DNA from: an uncultured Acetatifactor sp.
Lineage (GTDB): Bacteria > Bacillota > Clostridia > Lachnospirales > Lachnospiraceae
Direction: 5' to 3'
DNA length: 64,000 nt
Assembly (NCBI GenBank): GCA_910577665.1
Contig: CAJTOJ010000004.1
Span: 62,001-126,000, forward strand
Numbering within the stretch: the first letter of the stretch is position 1; each line of letters begins with the position of its first letter. The notes under the pieces are model-generated. The model had not been told where the DNA came from. It worked only from the letters and a program-made list of their open reading frames with translations, and did no database searches. Below, one piece after another: positions 17,027 to 25,970 of the stretch. Position numbers and translations under genes: made by a program.

Positions 17027-18214
17027 ATGAGTACGCCACTGCTGAGCTTTATTATTCCAGTATATAATAAAGAGAATTATTTAGAGAATTGTATTGAAAG
17101 CGTCATTTTGCCGGATTGGGATCAAAGACGGAAAATAGAACTGATCTTGATAGATGATTGTTCTGGTGATGGAAGTCGGGAAATTTGCAGAAAATGGGAA
17201 GCCTTGTATCCAAATATTAGCTGTCTGTATTTAAAAGAGAATGTTGGAGCCGGCATGGCGAGAAATGAGGGACTTAAAAAAGCGAAGGGAAAATATCTTT
17301 TTTTTCTGGACGCAGATGATACAATACAGACAGAGAAGCTGCCTTATGTATTGGATATTCTGGAGAAACAGGTTCCAGATCCGATTGTATGTTTTGCAAA
17401 ACAATTGCGTTCTCTGGGTGACTTCAGTATGAGAACTTTCACATACACAAGAAAGACGGAAAAGCTTTTGAAAGAAACACCGGATATCCTTCTCACTTCC
17501 TTGTGGAATTTTATTTTTTCTCTTGACTTTTTGAAAAAAAACTCGATTTCATTTGGCAATGAAAGAGTTTGTGAAGATTATTCCGTGGTGAGCAAGGTGC
17601 TGCTTGCAGCAGAAGAATGTTTTTTTATCAATGGTACGATCTATAATTACAGGAAGTATGTACCAGAAGGGACAGCTTTAGCCAGCAATTACAGGGAGAG
17701 GTATCATGGTGGACAGGCGTATTTACAATTATTGGCTGAATATGAAAATATATTGGAGTCCAATATCAAAAGGAAGGCTGTGTGCCAGGCCAGAGAGGCA
17801 ATCCGTTTTTTAATGTTCTGCACCCCTGTACCATTGGAGCATTCTGAGGAGACAGAGAGGGTGTTCCAGAGACAGAAGAAACTAGCAGATTTCATTGAGG
17901 TGCGGTGCAGGGAAAAGGAACGAAAAATTTATTTGTGTCCTGCATGCGATATAGCGTTGGAAATTTCTGAAATCATGAGAATCCATGGGGTGGATATCGA
18001 GGGATTTGCAGACAACAGACTGGAAAACAATGAGAATGTCATAAAAATTGTGGAACGGGGACAGTTGGTGAAATCAGTGGCGCAGTTGGATAAGAAAAAG
18101 GATTTTGTCTGTATTTGTCATAGAAATTATCTGGCTGATATCCTGTCGAGGCAGCTCATGAGCATGGGTATGGAAAAGGGAATAGATTTTTACTGCATTC
18201 AAGAATATGTATGA
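17027..18214 (+). CDS. GT2 glycosyltransferase with C-terminal Rossmann-type module
   Basis: The 395-residue protein has an N-terminal GT2 domain: LSFIIPVYNKENYLENCI, LILIDDCSGDGS, NVGAGMARNEGL, and the DxD site FFLDADDTI. The last 100 residues are a separate small alpha/beta domain (KIYLCPACDIALEISEIM, EGFADNR) related to the Rossmann-type module seen in many other proteins of the cluster. The ATG at 17027 is preferred because the protein then starts in the usual way for the family; an ATG at 16982, one base after the previous stop, would add 15 residues that look non-homologous. It lies in the AT-rich part of the cluster. Confidence 0.83.
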   Translation: MSTPLLSFIIPVYNKENYLENCIESVILPDWDQRRKIELILIDDCSGDGSREICRKWEALYPNISCLYLKENVGAGMARNEGLKKAKGKYLFFLDADDTIQTEKLPYVLDILEKQVPDPIVCFAKQLRSLGDFSMRTFTYTRKTEKLLKETPDILLTSLWNFIFSLDFLKKNSISFGNERVCEDYSVVSKVLLAAEECFFINGTIYNYRKYVPEGTALASNYRERYHGGQAYLQLLAEYENILESNIKRKAVCQAREAIRFLMFCTPVPLEHSEETERVFQRQKKLADFIEVRCREKERKIYLCPACDIALEISEIMRIHGVDIEGFADNRLENNENVIKIVERGQLVKSVAQLDKKKDFVCICHRNYLADILSRQLMSMGMEKGIDFYCIQEYV

Positions 18215-18230
18215 GTAAGGAGATTCGGTA

Positions 18231-19457
18231 ATGAAGGAATATAGATTTCCAAATCTGGGGGAGTATCAGAAGCCGGCAGAAGAGCTTTTGGGGCGGTGCC
18301 GGCCCATAGTGCTGTACGGATTTAACGAGGCTGGCAAAAAAACTTATGAGGTTCTCAAAAGCAGGAATATTTCAGTAAGTTTGATTCTTGATTTATTTCA
18401 GGCGGACAAACTTAAAGAGTATGAAGGAATACCGGTGGTATCTCCGGAAAGGTTTACGCAATATAACAGAGAGGCTTTATATTTGATTTGTTCTAACCGA
18501 TATTTCGAAGAAATGAGAGATACTTTATACGGATATGGTTGTGGCAATGTGTTGCCTTATTATGCTGTTTATTGTAACAGGAGGTTTTCCTATGAAGAGT
18601 TTCGGGATGTCTATCAGATAGCACAGCGTGCGGATGATAACAGAAAAATTGCAGAAATGTCTTTGGAGAATTCCTGTTTGATTGATACTATTGATGTGGT
18701 TATTACGGAAAAATGTTCACTGAAGTGCAGGAACTGTTCCAATTTAATGCAGTATTTTAAAGAACCGAAAAATGCAGAAATAGATGATGTGTTGGAAGAA
18801 GTGTCCTGCCTGCTGGATTCAGTGGATTATATTCATGAGATTCGCATTTTGGGGGGGGAGCCTTTTGCAAATCCTAAATGGCACGAATATGTTCACCCTT
18901 TGTTGAAGTATAAAAATTTTGGATGTATTATTATCTATACAAACGGTACCATATTGCCAAAGCCGGAACAGATGGAAGTATTTCGTGACAAAAGGGTCTT
19001 CCTTAGCATCAGCGACTATGGGGAAGTGTCGCGCAGAAAAGAGGAACTGGTTAATTTCATGTGCGAAAAAGAATATTTCTATTCTATTGCCAAGGTAACA
19101 GAATGGACAGACTGTGGCCGAATTGCTTACTGTGCGCGTTCAGACGAGGAATTGGAGAAAATGTATCATGAATGTTGTATGTCGGGATGTCTGTCATTGA
19201 AAGACAAAAAGATATTTGCCTGTCCGTTTGCAGGAAATCTCCTTGCCTTGGGGGCAATACCAGAGGAAGAGAGCGAGTATATCAGTATTTCGCCGGATAT
19301 GGGGAAGGATGAAACCAGAAGGGTTTTAAAAGAGTTCCAGCAAAAAAAATATATTCGGGCATGCCAATACTGCATGGGAAGGCCAATAGGAACCAAAACG
19401 ATACCAGCGGCTGAGCAGTGCAGTGAGCCGTTGGACTATCAGCGAAAGGACATGTAA
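18231..19457 (+). CDS. Rossmann module fused to radical SAM enzyme (copy 1 of 3)
   Basis: The 408-residue protein has an N-terminal Rossmann-type module (residues about 23-115: PIVLYGFNEAGKKT, LILDLF, YLICSNRYFEEM). A radical SAM domain follows with CxxxCxxC at Cys162, Cys166 and Cys169 (EKCSLKCRNCSN) and the ILGGEP motif for SAM binding. Further cysteines near the C-terminus (CCMSGC, CPF, CQYC) suggest an auxiliary iron-sulfur cluster of the SPASM or twitch type. A strong AAGGAG precedes the ATG. The architecture recurs at 34952-36073 and 40825-42177. Radical SAM enzymes of this type carry out dehydrogenation, epimerisation or carbon-carbon bond chemistry; the substrate here is unknown, with a nucleotide sugar or the glycosylated flagellin as candidates. 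Confidence 0.85.
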   Translation: MKEYRFPNLGEYQKPAEELLGRCRPIVLYGFNEAGKKTYEVLKSRNISVSLILDLFQADKLKEYEGIPVVSPERFTQYNREALYLICSNRYFEEMRDTLYGYGCGNVLPYYAVYCNRRFSYEEFRDVYQIAQRADDNRKIAEMSLENSCLIDTIDVVITEKCSLKCRNCSNLMQYFKEPKNAEIDDVLEEVSCLLDSVDYIHEIRILGGEPFANPKWHEYVHPLLKYKNFGCIIIYTNGTILPKPEQMEVFRDKRVFLSISDYGEVSRRKEELVNFMCEKEYFYSIAKVTEWTDCGRIAYCARSDEELEKMYHECCMSGCLSLKDKKIFACPFAGNLLALGAIPEEESEYISISPDMGKDETRRVLKEFQQKKYIRACQYCMGRPIGTKTIPAAEQCSEPLDYQRKDM

Positions 19458-19459
19458 TC

Positions 19460-21013
19460 TTGGGCTATTTTGAAATAAACCATGATACGCAGGCAATTAT
19501 ATATGGGGCGGGACAGATGGGATGTATGCATCGTGAAAAGCTGAAAAGATGGTGCAGAGTTGTCGCTTTTTTTGACATATATCCGGAGAAGGCAGCTTCC
19601 CGAGTACCTGTGCCGGTATACAATCCGTTTGCAGAGGAAGAATGTCTTGCCGGCAAGCAGACTGTAGTGATTGTCTGCCTGCATACTTCGGCTGTCCATG
19701 ATGAAGTGGCGGGCAATTTATATGCCAGGGGTTATAAAAATATTTTATTTATTCCAGAGGACAATCGTTCCTATGGCACTGATGCCATGAAACGCATGCA
19801 GGAATGCTACTGCGCTTTTTGCGAGGAGGACTATTCGGTTCTGCGTGGCATTCCTGACTACGAAGTTATGACTAAAATGCAATATAGGGCAAATATTATC
19901 AGAAGTACGGAGAAATATGTAACGACATTGATAAGCCCGGATTTGCTATATATTGGCGGGGAAAAACAACCGGATCAGAGGAAGAAGAGAGATGATCCCG
20001 ATTGTTCACCGGAATATAGAGATGCATATGATGCATTTGGGCGATATACAAATAAGCCTTTGGCTATGTTCCGGCTATACAGGGATTTGTTTAGGGCATT
20101 CCTTTATGGTGGGGAAATATCTGAGGAGTATAGCAGGGTATGCAAGCAGGTTCAGAACATGGGAACTCTTACAGACGAAGAATTTCTGAAATCACGGTTC
20201 AAGGTTTTTGCTATGTTAGAACGTAAGTTTCATAACGGATTGCAGGGATTTTACCAGTGTCCCGTGGAAACGGAATGGAATCCGAAAGGATATTTTGAAA
20301 CTATTGATGGAAATCATAGAGCTGTTTATTTGTATTGTAAAATGAGTAGTCGCATTCCAGTGCGGATGAAGATGGAAGACTATCTTGCCTGGGAAAAGAA
20401 GACGGAAGGAGAGAAGCTGATAGAGGAATATGGAGGGATGGCGTTTTCTGCGCCGGTTTTGAATCCTTTGTATATGGAACTTTCTTATCGGGGTCAGATA
20501 TATTTACAGAGAAATCTATATGCCATATTTGAGTTTTTGGGCATTCGCCAGTACGAAAACCTGCGCTTTATCGATCTGGGGTGTGATAATGGGTATTACG
20601 CCAGATGCTTTTGGCAGCTCGGGGTGACAAAGGCAACGGTGGTCGAAGAAGACGAACAAACACGCGAGATGGATGTCGCCTTGAATCGTTTAATGACAGG
20701 GCAAGCCGGGGACGTGCGGTATTGTATGGATAGATATGATTTTGAAGGAAATTATGACATTGCATATATAAATGAGGATGCTTCCCGGCGGGAACTGAAA
20801 AATATCGTGCAACGCCTTGAACGAAAAGTCAATGGAATGCTGATCTGGTTTTGTCCTGTAGACCTAAATGTAGATTCCTGCGTTTTGCAATATAGTGGGT
20901 TTCGATATGGCAGACGGCTGAGACGGCTTATGCTTGATGGACATTTCTGGGAACTTGTGGTTTTCAGCAGAAATATTAGGTTCGATTTAGGGAAGGGGGG
21001 ATCTGAACGGTGA
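19460..21013 (+). CDS. Rossmann module, ParB/Srx-like GNHR segment and methyltransferase-like domain (copy 1)
   Basis: A 517-residue protein of unknown function with three recognisable parts. First, a Rossmann-type module (residues about 11-105, IIYGAGQMG). Then a middle region whose motif WNPKGYF..DGNHRAVYL...IPVRM (Gly284-Asn285-His286-Arg287) resembles the GxHR signature of the ParB/sulfiredoxin fold. Last, a C-terminal class I methyltransferase-like domain (LRFIDLGCDNGYYARCF near 370). Translation probably starts at a TTG, ten bases after AAAGGA. It overlaps the next gene by four bases (GTGA), and that gene encodes a paralogue of the same plan. The ParB/Srx assignment is pattern-based and tentative; it could mark nucleotide or phosphate binding. 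Confidence 0.7.
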   Translation: MGYFEINHDTQAIIYGAGQMGCMHREKLKRWCRVVAFFDIYPEKAASRVPVPVYNPFAEEECLAGKQTVVIVCLHTSAVHDEVAGNLYARGYKNILFIPEDNRSYGTDAMKRMQECYCAFCEEDYSVLRGIPDYEVMTKMQYRANIIRSTEKYVTTLISPDLLYIGGEKQPDQRKKRDDPDCSPEYRDAYDAFGRYTNKPLAMFRLYRDLFRAFLYGGEISEEYSRVCKQVQNMGTLTDEEFLKSRFKVFAMLERKFHNGLQGFYQCPVETEWNPKGYFETIDGNHRAVYLYCKMSSRIPVRMKMEDYLAWEKKTEGEKLIEEYGGMAFSAPVLNPLYMELSYRGQIYLQRNLYAIFEFLGIRQYENLRFIDLGCDNGYYARCFWQLGVTKATVVEEDEQTREMDVALNRLMTGQAGDVRYCMDRYDFEGNYDIAYINEDASRRELKNIVQRLERKVNGMLIWFCPVDLNVDSCVLQYSGFRYGRRLRRLMLDGHFWELVVFSRNIRFDLGKGGSER

Positions 21014-22500
21014 ATGCAGAAAGTTTTGTATTTTCAAGCCGATCAGAAATCATATTATACGGGGCTTCGTCAATAGGACATCTGATGTTTGAAAAGCTTT
21101 CAAGTGCGGGATATAAGATAGCAGGATTCATTGATAAAAGAGCAGAGGAAATAAAGGAATATATGGGAGTACCCGTATGGACGGTATCTTCCGTTCCAAA
21201 AGAGATCAAGGCTGGAGATGATACAGTTGTTTTTGTGGCAGTGAAAAATGTATTTGAACACCAGACCATAGCCGCACTGCTGGCAGAAAACGGATTCCAT
21301 AATATTATATACAAACCCTACAATAGTATTATTAATAATTCTTCGGATTATGACAGAAAAATGAGCGCGGTATATGAGCAGGTATTTGATGGAAAGCTGG
21401 ACGGAGAGATACTTGTGGATGCCACTTTGCAAATTGCCGGGAGTTATGATACGGATTATGGGATATGGCAGAAAGAGAATGGCTATGTTACGGCTCTTAT
21501 TCCGGTGGACTTTATCTATACAAATGACTACAGGAATACAGAGATGGAAAAATGGGGTAATATAAATATCCTTGCCTTCTTTACGCACCTGCGGTTTTAT
21601 GGCTTTTTACAGGGTGACATGGAGGCAGGTTATAGCGATTATCTGAATGAATATTGTATTTATACGGCAATGCTGGATGGGAAGATAAAGATAACAGAGG
21701 ACTGGAAAAGCAATGTGCTGCATAACAGGGCACAGATATATGATGAAATGTGCCGCGCATTGATGATGGACCATGAATTCTTTTTCCGTGTTCCACCACA
21801 GGCTGTATGGAATGTAAAGGGTTATTTTAATCTGACCAGCGGAAAGCACCGGGCCACATTTTTGGCGGCTAAAGGACAGTATTTGATACCATTGCAGGTT
21901 ACGGAGAGAGATTACACTGTCTTTTTAAATATGGATGTCTTCAAGGCGGCTCAAAAGTATCTGGCGAAGGGATACCGGGGGAATGGCTATGTGCCGCATC
22001 CATATTGCTACAGAATTTCGGGGATTTCTTATACATATTACGGATTGATTTCTGTCATTGTCAGAGTTTTGGCAGAAAGATCTTACAAGGAAAATGGACG
22101 TATTCGATTTGATAAACTAACAATATTGGAGGACACTGGTGATAACGGTGTACTTGGGGCATATTTTGCGAGAATGGGAAGCCGGGTGTTGAGATATTGC
22201 GGGACAGGGGATAAGGAGTTGCCGCAGTTTATATGGACATTGGGGCATGTCGTAGGGGAAATAGAGGAAATCGATATTTTGGACCGGCATGCCAATGCAG
22301 ATGTCCTCATCACGGATGTGACTGATGGAAGCCTGGGACGGGAGGCTATAGGGCAGATTCCTTTTCGGGACTGCTTTGTTATCTGCCGGGAAGAGGGCCA
22401 GGCGGTTCAACTGGCGGGTAAATGCCATAAGGAAAATATTAGGAAAATGTTCCATACATTCCGGGAAGGCGGCATCAGTCTGCTATACTGGTTGTATTGA
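21010..22500 (+). CDS. Rossmann module, ParB/Srx-like GKHR segment and degenerate methyltransferase-like domain (copy 2)
   Basis: The 496-residue paralogue of the preceding protein starts at GTG within the upstream stop (GTGA overlap) after an AAGGGGGG site. It has the N-terminal Rossmann-type module (IILYGASSIGHLMF, GFIDKR), the middle motif WNVKGYF..SGKHRATFL..IPLQV (Gly278-Lys279-His280-Arg281), and a C-terminal alpha/beta domain. In that domain the SAM-binding glycine loop is poorly kept (LEDTGDNGVLGAYFARMG), so methyl transfer is doubtful. The two probably form a heteromer because they are adjacent, coupled and share the layout. Function unknown. The 150 bases after it, to 22650, show no convincing gene. 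Confidence 0.68.
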   Translation: MNAESFVFSSRSEIILYGASSIGHLMFEKLSSAGYKIAGFIDKRAEEIKEYMGVPVWTVSSVPKEIKAGDDTVVFVAVKNVFEHQTIAALLAENGFHNIIYKPYNSIINNSSDYDRKMSAVYEQVFDGKLDGEILVDATLQIAGSYDTDYGIWQKENGYVTALIPVDFIYTNDYRNTEMEKWGNINILAFFTHLRFYGFLQGDMEAGYSDYLNEYCIYTAMLDGKIKITEDWKSNVLHNRAQIYDEMCRALMMDHEFFFRVPPQAVWNVKGYFNLTSGKHRATFLAAKGQYLIPLQVTERDYTVFLNMDVFKAAQKYLAKGYRGNGYVPHPYCYRISGISYTYYGLISVIVRVLAERSYKENGRIRFDKLTILEDTGDNGVLGAYFARMGSRVLRYCGTGDKELPQFIWTLGHVVGEIEEIDILDRHANADVLITDVTDGSLGREAIGQIPFRDCFVICREEGQAVQLAGKCHKENIRKMFHTFREGGISLLYWLY

Positions 22501-22650
22501 ACATGGAGACTTGCGGAGGAGGGGAGTGATATGGGAGAGACAGTGGCGGGGGGCAATGGCTTTTGGTGAAGTAAAGAAATCAATAAGGGCAGGTTTAGCA
22601 AATGTATGATGTTTGTAGATCTGCTGTAAGCGATATAAGGAGGATGGAGT

Positions 22651-23664
22651 ATGGGGCAGGAGTGTCTTGATAGAATAGAAAAGAGAAATAGCAGGACGCC
22701 ATTGGAGACAGTGGTGCCTCTGGATACACCATATGTGATATATATCGATCCCTGCGGTGCCTGTAATTTCGAATGCTATTTTTGTCCTTGCAGGAAAAGC
22801 AATTTTAGAAATGAGGAACGATATAAAGTAATGTCATTTGATTTATTTAAGAAGATTGTAGATGACATGAGACAGTTTCCACAGCAGGTGAAGGTTGTGG
22901 ATTTGTGGGCGTGGGGGGAACCTTTTTTGAATAAGGATCTGATAGAAATGATCCGATATTTAAGGCAGAGCGGAGTGTGCCGGGAAATTAGGACCTGTAC
23001 CAACGGCTCTATGCTGAATCCGGAATTGAATCAAGCTTTGGCAGATAGCGGACTGGATCTGATCCGCATATCTGTGGAAGGATTGAACTCTGCGCATTAT
23101 AGGGAAATCTGCAATGTGGATTTTGAATATGAAAAGCTGGTGGAAAATATCCGCGATCTGTACGAGCGGAGTCGGGGAAAAGTGAAGGTGTCGATTAAAA
23201 TTGTGGAGGTAATGCTGAAGACAAAAACCGATATTGATTCCTTCTATCAGACATTTGAGCCGATCAGCGATTATACCTTTGTGGAGGATATTGTGGATGC
23301 GTTTCCAGGATTTGACGGTATAGAGAAACCTGACAATACGAAAGTAAGCTTTCGGAAATGGAATTCTTATAAGGATAGGGCGAATTATGTCTGCGCAAAA
23401 CCGCTGGTGCAGATGGCGATCCACTCTAACGGAGCTGTAAGCGCATGCTGTAACGACTGGAAGTTTGCCACTCAGTATGGAGATGTAAACTATGACAGCC
23501 TGGTAGATTTATGGAATTCTGAATGGCTGATGAATTTTAGGTTACAGCATATGGAAAAGCAAAGAAAGGAGATTCCCTATTGCAATATCTGTGATTGTGA
23601 ATCAGATGATGATATTGATGCAGTAAGAGATGTCATTGCAAGAAGGATTCGGGAAAAGGGATAG
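22651..23664 (+). CDS. Radical SAM/SPASM enzyme (paralogue 1 of 3)
   Basis: The 337-residue protein carries the radical SAM cluster motif CxxxCxxC at Cys38, Cys42 and Cys45 inside DPCGACNFECYFCPC, a WGEPFLNKD SAM-binding segment, and a C-terminal SPASM-like cysteine set (ACCNDW, YCNICDC) for auxiliary clusters. Close relatives, recognisable from the shared VVPL.TP...IDPCGAC start, lie at 25971-26981 and 37285-38283. An AAGGAGG site precedes the ATG. SPASM enzymes modify peptides, sugars or nucleotides; with three copies inside a glycan locus I infer sugar or glycopeptide substrates. A 16-codon copy of the end of this gene remains at 25848-25898. Confidence 0.87.
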   Translation: MGQECLDRIEKRNSRTPLETVVPLDTPYVIYIDPCGACNFECYFCPCRKSNFRNEERYKVMSFDLFKKIVDDMRQFPQQVKVVDLWAWGEPFLNKDLIEMIRYLRQSGVCREIRTCTNGSMLNPELNQALADSGLDLIRISVEGLNSAHYREICNVDFEYEKLVENIRDLYERSRGKVKVSIKIVEVMLKTKTDIDSFYQTFEPISDYTFVEDIVDAFPGFDGIEKPDNTKVSFRKWNSYKDRANYVCAKPLVQMAIHSNGAVSACCNDWKFATQYGDVNYDSLVDLWNSEWLMNFRLQHMEKQRKEIPYCNICDCESDDDIDAVRDVIARRIREKG

Positions 23665-23703
23665 ATGATTCAATTGGTGGGAGATTGCAGGGGAGGTCTG
23701 GTT

Positions 23704-24861
23704 TTGAAAGAATTATACCGACAGTGTCCGATTTGTGGTGGAAGACAGGGAATAGTTTATTATTCTGTAAAAATGAAGTTGCCGGAAAATGTAATGTTAC
23801 CGGATGAATATGATGTCGTGAGCTGTAGTCAATGTGGTTTTGCCTATGCGGATGTGAATGTGTCCCAAAAGGAATATAACACATATTATGGTTTATGCAA
23901 TATATATAGTAAAAATGCACCGTTGAAAGCAGGGATTACAGGAGAGAGGGAGAGGCTTCGCTGTATGTTCCTGGAGAAATATGCCCATAAGGATTCGCGG
24001 ATACTGGATATTGGCTGCGGAGGAGGGGGATTGCTGCGCTGTCTGAAAAAACGTGGATTTGAAAATCTGTTTGGGATGGATCCATCATCCGAGTGCATTG
24101 GCCAATTAAAGGAGTGGGGGATTGGTGGAAGAATTCAAAATGCGTTTGACGGAATTCCGGAGGAGTTAAAAAATTCATTTGATGTTGTGATGTCTACGGC
24201 GGTGATGGAACATATTTATGATTTAAACGCTTTTGTGGAACAAATGGACAGTTGGCTGAAATGGGGGGGACGTCTATATGTTGAGGTACCTGCCGTGGAA
24301 GGATTTGAAAGGTTTTATACCCAGATCCCCAATTACTTTAATCATGAGCATATCAATTACTTTAGCTTGACATCCTTGGATAATTTGTTTTCGAAGCATG
24401 GTTATGTACGAAAAAGCCCGGATGCGGAGAGCCTGGTTACTTTGGGAAATCCTGAATATGTACTCAGTGCAATTTATGAAAAGGCGATGAAAAAAGATAT
24501 TTCTTCTGGAAAATCCATTGAAAACTATTTTAGGCTGGCTCGTGAAAAAGGGAAAGAGGATTACGATAGAATTCAAACATTTTTAGAAGATCATTCCCAA
24601 ATTATTGTCTGGGGTACGGGGGCATATGCTATGCAGATATTGGGAGAAATACACGGAATAGAAAATAAGATTGTTTGTTTTATTGACAATAATAATGTTA
24701 AAATCGGACAGCGAATTCTGGAAAAAGAAATATATGGACCGGAAAAACTGCTAGAGCTTCCCTCCGTGTATCCTATATTGATTTGTTCTATGAGAAATAG
24801 TGAGGTTATAAAAGAACAAATTGAGAAAATGGGGATTGGAAATCATTATCTGGCTATATAA
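23704..24861 (+). CDS. Sugar C-methyltransferase-like protein with zinc-binding N-terminus
   Basis: The 385-residue protein has the three-part design of NDP-hexose C-methyltransferases such as TylC3. An N-terminal zinc-binding segment (CPICGG...CSQCGF) is followed by a class I SAM methyltransferase domain (ILDIGCGGGGLLRCL, VVMSTAVMEHI) and a C-terminal alpha/beta domain (IIVWGTGAYAMQIL, CFIDNNN) equivalent to Methyltransf_14. That last domain appears to be the same Rossmann-type module found elsewhere in the cluster. The TTG start at 23704 is chosen because AGGGGAGG lies seven bases upstream and the protein then starts close to its zinc motif; an ATG directly after the previous stop (23665) has no site. 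It would add a methyl branch to a keto-sugar nucleotide; the actual substrate is not known. Confidence 0.8.
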   Translation: MKELYRQCPICGGRQGIVYYSVKMKLPENVMLPDEYDVVSCSQCGFAYADVNVSQKEYNTYYGLCNIYSKNAPLKAGITGERERLRCMFLEKYAHKDSRILDIGCGGGGLLRCLKKRGFENLFGMDPSSECIGQLKEWGIGGRIQNAFDGIPEELKNSFDVVMSTAVMEHIYDLNAFVEQMDSWLKWGGRLYVEVPAVEGFERFYTQIPNYFNHEHINYFSLTSLDNLFSKHGYVRKSPDAESLVTLGNPEYVLSAIYEKAMKKDISSGKSIENYFRLAREKGKEDYDRIQTFLEDHSQIIVWGTGAYAMQILGEIHGIENKIVCFIDNNNVKIGQRILEKEIYGPEKLLELPSVYPILICSMRNSEVIKEQIEKMGIGNHYLAI

Positions 24862-24886
24862 AGAAGTTATTTAAGAGGTGATTGCG

Positions 24887-25852
24887 TTGCAGAAAGAAGA
24901 ATATAATGCTCTTGTTTATAATCAGGATGCATTGGGTATAGATGATAAGGAAATATATTCTACATTTTTTAAACAGATTATTCCTAAAATAGAAGAGAAC
25001 AGAGGGATAAAAATTCTGTTTGGAAACCAGGACGGCAGCAGGGCGCGCGGTATGAGTAATCAGAGCAGCGATATTGATATGCATTTTTTTGGTGAAACGG
25101 AGAATCTGGAAATCACTTACGAATTGATGTGTGAGGAGGGACAAATTGCGGACAGGACTATTGTGTACGATTTGGCACCGCATTGCTTGAAAAGAACGCT
25201 GGAGAACGTGACAGCTTATGGGGATGTGATTCGAAAGTATCCCACAGTCTTTTACAGAACTGATGAGGAAAAGAAAAAATATTCGCCGGAAAATATCCAT
25301 TGGAATATCCGCTATCGGGAGGATGGGGAGATATTTGAGTTTATACAATTTCTGATAGCGGATACAATTTTTATCAACCGCCAGGAGAAAGAAAAGGTGG
25401 ATATGAATTATTTTTATCGGTTGGTGAAAACGGTTGACATGCTGGATCTCCAGTTTGTTAGGGCTTATGGTAATTATAACAATTTAATGATCGGAAAAGA
25501 AGAGGTGCTGGTAAGAAAATATCTGTATACCCTGTACGAAATCTTCTTTTGCAGATGGATGATAGAGTATGGAACACGTCCTCCTATGGTACTTGAAGAA
25601 TTGATACGAGGAGGACAAGAACTGAATAAGGATGTGCGGCAGAGCGTTCATAGGTTGATGGAGGTAAACCGCACCAGCACCGGACATAAGACAAAACTGA
25701 AATGCTGCGTTGATGTGGTGCTGAATGACTATATTGGAGAAATGTTGGAACAGCTGCAGGATAAGATTGCCTCCTACGACAGGGAGGAGCGGTATGCCAG
25801 CATTATTGAACGGACGGAACCGGAACGAAGACAGAAAATAATATTTTATTGA
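24887..25852 (+). CDS. DNA polymerase beta-type nucleotidyltransferase (YcgL-like)
   Basis: The 321-residue protein has the minimal nucleotidyltransferase signature FGNQDGSRARGMSNQSSDID (helix-turn motif G-S and the metal pair Asp-x-Asp), typical of predicted nucleotidyltransferases of the YcgL/PF10127 group. The rest is helical. Translation likely starts at TTG 24887, eight bases after AAGAGG; a GTG at 24878 overlaps that site. Such enzymes transfer nucleotides to proteins, RNA or small molecules. Inside a glycan cluster it is unexpected, and its target is unknown. Its stop codon lies directly on a radical SAM gene remnant, so the gene looks inserted. Confidence 0.72.
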   Translation: MQKEEYNALVYNQDALGIDDKEIYSTFFKQIIPKIEENRGIKILFGNQDGSRARGMSNQSSDIDMHFFGETENLEITYELMCEEGQIADRTIVYDLAPHCLKRTLENVTAYGDVIRKYPTVFYRTDEEKKKYSPENIHWNIRYREDGEIFEFIQFLIADTIFINRQEKEKVDMNYFYRLVKTVDMLDLQFVRAYGNYNNLMIGKEEVLVRKYLYTLYEIFFCRWMIEYGTRPPMVLEELIRGGQELNKDVRQSVHRLMEVNRTSTGHKTKLKCCVDVVLNDYIGEMLEQLQDKIASYDREERYASIIERTEPERRQKIIFY

Positions 25853-25898
25853 TGCTGTGAGAGATATTATAGCAAGGAGAATTCAGGCCAAGATGTAG
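25848..25898 (+). pseudogene. Remnant of a radical SAM gene 3' end
   Basis: Read from 25848, the codons give IDAVRDIIARRIQAKM followed by TAG. The last residues of the radical SAM protein ending at 23664 read IDAVRDVIARRIREKG. Twelve of sixteen residues agree and the stop is in the same place. The start of the homology coincides with the end of the nucleotidyltransferase gene, so this looks like a recombination scar. Confidence 0.75.
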
Positions 25899-25970
25899 AA
25901 CGGATAAGCGAGAGGATTTCGCCATTCTGCTTCTGGAAAAGATTGCGGCAGCGGGTATGGAGGTATAGCA

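Noticed and set aside
22548..22609. Very short frames between the paralogue pair and the first SPASM gene
   Set aside because: Peptides of 12 and 17 residues without convincing sites or overlap; probably non-coding.
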